Positions 62,231 to 64,000 of a stretch of 64,000 bases of DNA are shown in pieces; positions within the stretch are counted from its first letter, which is position 1; each line of letters opens with the position of its first letter. A program made the position numbers and the translations under genes. Below the pieces are notes generated by a model. That model was not told the DNA's origin. It saw nothing but the letters and a program-made list of their open reading frames with translations, and did not search any database. This DNA is from Bacteroidales bacterium (GTDB lineage Bacteria > Bacteroidota > Bacteroidia > Bacteroidales > UBA3824): positions 1-64,000 of the forward strand of contig JAGCYI010000100.1 of NCBI GenBank assembly GCA_017960885.1, given 5' to 3'.

Positions 62231-63250
62231 TTAGAATTTGAGGCGTGCGTCGGGAGCGATGTCCATTCCCACGAACTCTTTTTTCAAAAATTTGTAGTAA
62301 CCTGCGCCTGCTATCATAGCTGCGTTGTCGGTGGTGTATTTGCGCTCAGGGATATAGACCTTCCATCCGTAGCGTTTTGCCTCAAATTTAAGCACTTGTC
62401 TTAGTTCTGAGTTGGCTGCAACGCCGCCGCCGATGGTAATGCGGTTGATGCCTGTCTGCTCCACTGCTGCCACAAGCTTGTCTATTAATATAGAGGTGAT
62501 TGTAAACTGGAGCGATGCGCAAATGTCGTTGATATTCTTGTCGATGAAGTCGGGTTCGTCTTTGAGCTTGTCGCGGAGGGTGTAAAGAAACGAGGTCTTT
62601 AATCCGCTGAAGCTGAAGTTCAAACCTTCGATATGGGGACGTGCGAAATGGAAACGTTCGGGGTCGCCTTCCTGTGCGTAACGGTCAATTACAGGTCCGC
62701 CGGGATAGCCGAGAGCCATCACCTTGGCGCATTTGTCGAAAGCCTCGCCCGCTGCGTCGTCGATGGTGGTGCCGATTATCTCCATGTCGAAATAGTCTTT
62801 TACGAGAATTATCTGTGTGTGTCCGCCCGAAACCAAGAGTGTGAGAAACGGAAAATCTGGATGGTTTTCGGGTTTGTCTTTTTCGTGTACAAATTGCGAG
62901 AGCACGTGTCCTTGCAGGTGGTTGACCTCAATCAACGGAATGCCAGCCGCAAGAGCGAATCCTTTGGCAAACGATGTGCCCACGAGCAGCGAACCCAGCA
63001 GTCCAGGACCGCGGGTAAACGCCACAGCGTTGATTTGGTCTTTGGTGATGCCAGCCTGTTTTATAGCCTGGTCTACCACCGGAATTATGTTTTGCTGGTG
63101 CGCACGCGACGCTAATTCTGGCACAACTCCGCCGTAAGCGCAGTGCACTGCCTGGCTTGCTATTACGTTTGAGAGCAATACGCCGTCGCCAACCACTGCC
63201 GCAGACGTGTCGTCGCACGACGATTCTATGCCTAATATATTAATATTCAA
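62231..63250 (-). CDS. tsaD: tRNA N6-adenosine threonylcarbamoyltransferase
   Basis: A 339-residue ASKHA-family enzyme that adds the threonylcarbamoyl group to A37 of ANN-decoding tRNAs with TsaB/TsaE. ILGIESSCDDTSAAVV, the metal-binding LASRAHQQNIIPVV, GPGLLGSLLVGTSFAKG, SGGHTQIILV and TIGGGVAANSELRQ are conserved. Length is standard. First gene of an apparent operon with the K+ channel, relA and crp genes. The divergent gap 63251-63410 is AT-rich and holds no clear consensus promoter. Confidence 0.97.
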   Translation of the reverse strand: MNINILGIESSCDDTSAAVVGDGVLLSNVIASQAVHCAYGGVVPELASRAHQQNIIPVVDQAIKQAGITKDQINAVAFTRGPGLLGSLLVGTSFAKGFALAAGIPLIEVNHLQGHVLSQFVHEKDKPENHPDFPFLTLLVSGGHTQIILVKDYFDMEIIGTTIDDAAGEAFDKCAKVMALGYPGGPVIDRYAQEGDPERFHFARPHIEGLNFSFSGLKTSFLYTLRDKLKDEPDFIDKNINDICASLQFTITSILIDKLVAAVEQTGINRITIGGGVAANSELRQVLKFEAKRYGWKVYIPERKYTTDNAAMIAGAGYYKFLKKEFVGMDIAPDARLKF

Positions 63251-63410
63251 TGTATTATATTTAAAAAATATTGTTTTTAATTTTGTATAAAATTATAACA
63301 AATATCATTAATGACAAAAAAAAATTGGATTTAAAACCACAAACTATATGTTTTATATTATTTTTTCTTATTTTTAACCCGAAAACTTAATATTTATAAA
63401 TAGACAAAAA

Positions 63411-64000
63411 ATGAATAATTTCACATTTCAGAATCCAGTAAAGATCATTTTTGGCAAGGGTTCTATCGCAGAACTGCCCAACAACATGTATAAGGGCGAG
63501 AAAATAATGCTCACCTACGGCGGCGGCTCCATCAAGAAAAACGGAGTTTACGACCAGGTGAAGAAGGCTCTCGAAGGCTTTACGATTATCGAGTTTGGCG
63601 GAATTGAGCCCAATCCCGATTTCGACACCTTGATGAAGGCTGTGAAAATCTGCCGCGAGGAGGGCGTAGGCTTTCTGCTCGCAGTGGGCGGCGGCTCGGT
63701 TATCGACGGCACAAAGCTTATTGCCGCAGCTGTTGATTTCAAGGGCGACCCGTGGGATATTCTCGCTAAGGGCGCTGATTTTGAGGAGGCTCTGCCGCTT
63801 GCATCGGTGCTTACCATGCCCGCTACCGGCAGCGAGATGAACTGCAACGCTGTGATTTCGCGCCGTGCCACCAAAGAGAAATTCGCTTTTGGAAGTCCTA
63901 AGGTTTATCCTGTGTTTTCAATTCTCGACCCCGAGGTTGTGTATTCTATTCCTAAGCGTCAAAAAGCCAATGGTTTGGCAGATAGCTTTATCCACGTTTT
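63411..64000 (+). CDS. Iron-containing (NADH-dependent) alcohol dehydrogenase, 5' part
   Basis: The first 196 codons are present; the gene runs off the right edge. MNNFTFQNPVKIIFGKGSI is typical of butanol dehydrogenase/YqhD-type iron-dependent alcohol dehydrogenases; the NAD(P)-binding GGGSVIDGTKLIAAA and PATGSEMNCNAVIS loops follow, and LADSFIHV approaches the metal-binding region (Asp and first His). Such enzymes reduce aldehydes, often during fermentation or detoxification. The upstream 160 bases are AT-rich; the start ATG is preceded by an A-rich stretch, the common weak Bacteroidetes translation signal. Confidence 0.88.
   Translation, partial: MNNFTFQNPVKIIFGKGSIAELPNNMYKGEKIMLTYGGGSIKKNGVYDQVKKALEGFTIIEFGGIEPNPDFDTLMKAVKICREEGVGFLLAVGGGSVIDGTKLIAAAVDFKGDPWDILAKGADFEEALPLASVLTMPATGSEMNCNAVISRRATKEKFAFGSPKVYPVFSILDPEVVYSIPKRQKANGLADSFIHV

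Noticed and set aside
1-64000. tRNA, rRNA, insertion sequences, prophage
   Set aside because: A reading by eye found no cloverleaf with a GTTCGAATC-type loop outside genes, no transposase or integrase motifs and no phage genes; a tRNA scan would be decisive.

Overview
The window comes from a Bacteroidetes chromosome, most likely an anaerobic member of the order Bacteroidales. The sequence evidence is a short primary sigma factor of about 284 residues, promoters of the TAnnTTTG / TTTG type, lipoproteins with Bacteroidetes-style lipoboxes, a secreted protease with a type IX secretion C-terminal domain, Bacteroidetes-type LptB/LptC, a DUF2795 protein, and a sodium-pumping decarboxylase operon. 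No rRNA, tRNA, CRISPR array, insertion sequence or prophage was recognised. Almost all of the window is core chromosome, densely packed, with several 1-4 base start/stop overlaps that mark operons.

Layout. 1-2980 (minus): a four-gene cluster of a circularly permuted ATP-grasp, an alpha-E protein, a transglutaminase-like protein and the start of a zinc acylase; this set is typical of uncharacterised peptide-ligase systems. 3136-5210 (minus): a TPR-SpoIIE phosphatase broken by one apparent frameshift. 5288-7506 (minus): ffh-folD. 7680-8339: a lipoprotein. 8520-12216 (plus): an aromatic amino acid operon (pheA, tyrA, DAHP synthase-chorismate mutase, aroD) preceded by a Tyr/Phe-rich leader peptide and a terminator/antiterminator, a textbook attenuator. 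12213-17563 (minus): three SurA/PpiC-type periplasmic folding factors and a MoxR ATPase. 17707-22243 (plus): recQ, a CBM48 protein, lptB, a DnaQ-like exonuclease and a DUF4870 protein. 22297-25604 (minus): a degenerate hybrid sensor kinase and galM. 25880-29365 (plus): rpoD, then proBA. 29546-33373 (plus): an OadG-OadA-OadB sodium pump whose alpha subunit has two biotinyl domains.

33452-40922 (minus): a GH10 xylanase that appears circularly permuted, then (in transcription order hisS, purH, mreB, mreC, mreD) housekeeping genes. 41019-44900: a secreted serine protease and, divergently, a LysM/ligand-binding lytic-type protein. 44968-52650 (minus): a DUF2795 protein, a coiled-coil membrane protein, and an operon of CNNM transporter, birA, a TolB-like beta-propeller/barrel protein and a VanX-like dipeptidase. 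52697-53080: a stand-alone receiver. 53157-57805 (plus): coaX, an outer-membrane beta-barrel, a TPR protein, lptC and a small membrane protein. 57809-63250 (minus): an EACC1-like protein and an operon of tsaD, a K+ channel, a RelA-type synthetase and an Fnr-like regulator. 63411-64000 (plus): the start of an iron-dependent alcohol dehydrogenase.

The strongest novelty candidates are the circularly permuted GH10 xylanase (33452-35209), the aromatic attenuator (8573-8706), the ATP-grasp/alpha-E/transglutaminase/acylase cluster (1-2980), the sensor kinase whose phospho-acceptor histidine is glutamine (22297-24516), the duplicated biotinyl domain (29851-31980), and several structured RNA elements. 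BirA and the biotin-dependent pump are both here, as are the two Lpt components LptB and LptC. All functional statements are from reading motifs by eye; no database search was run.
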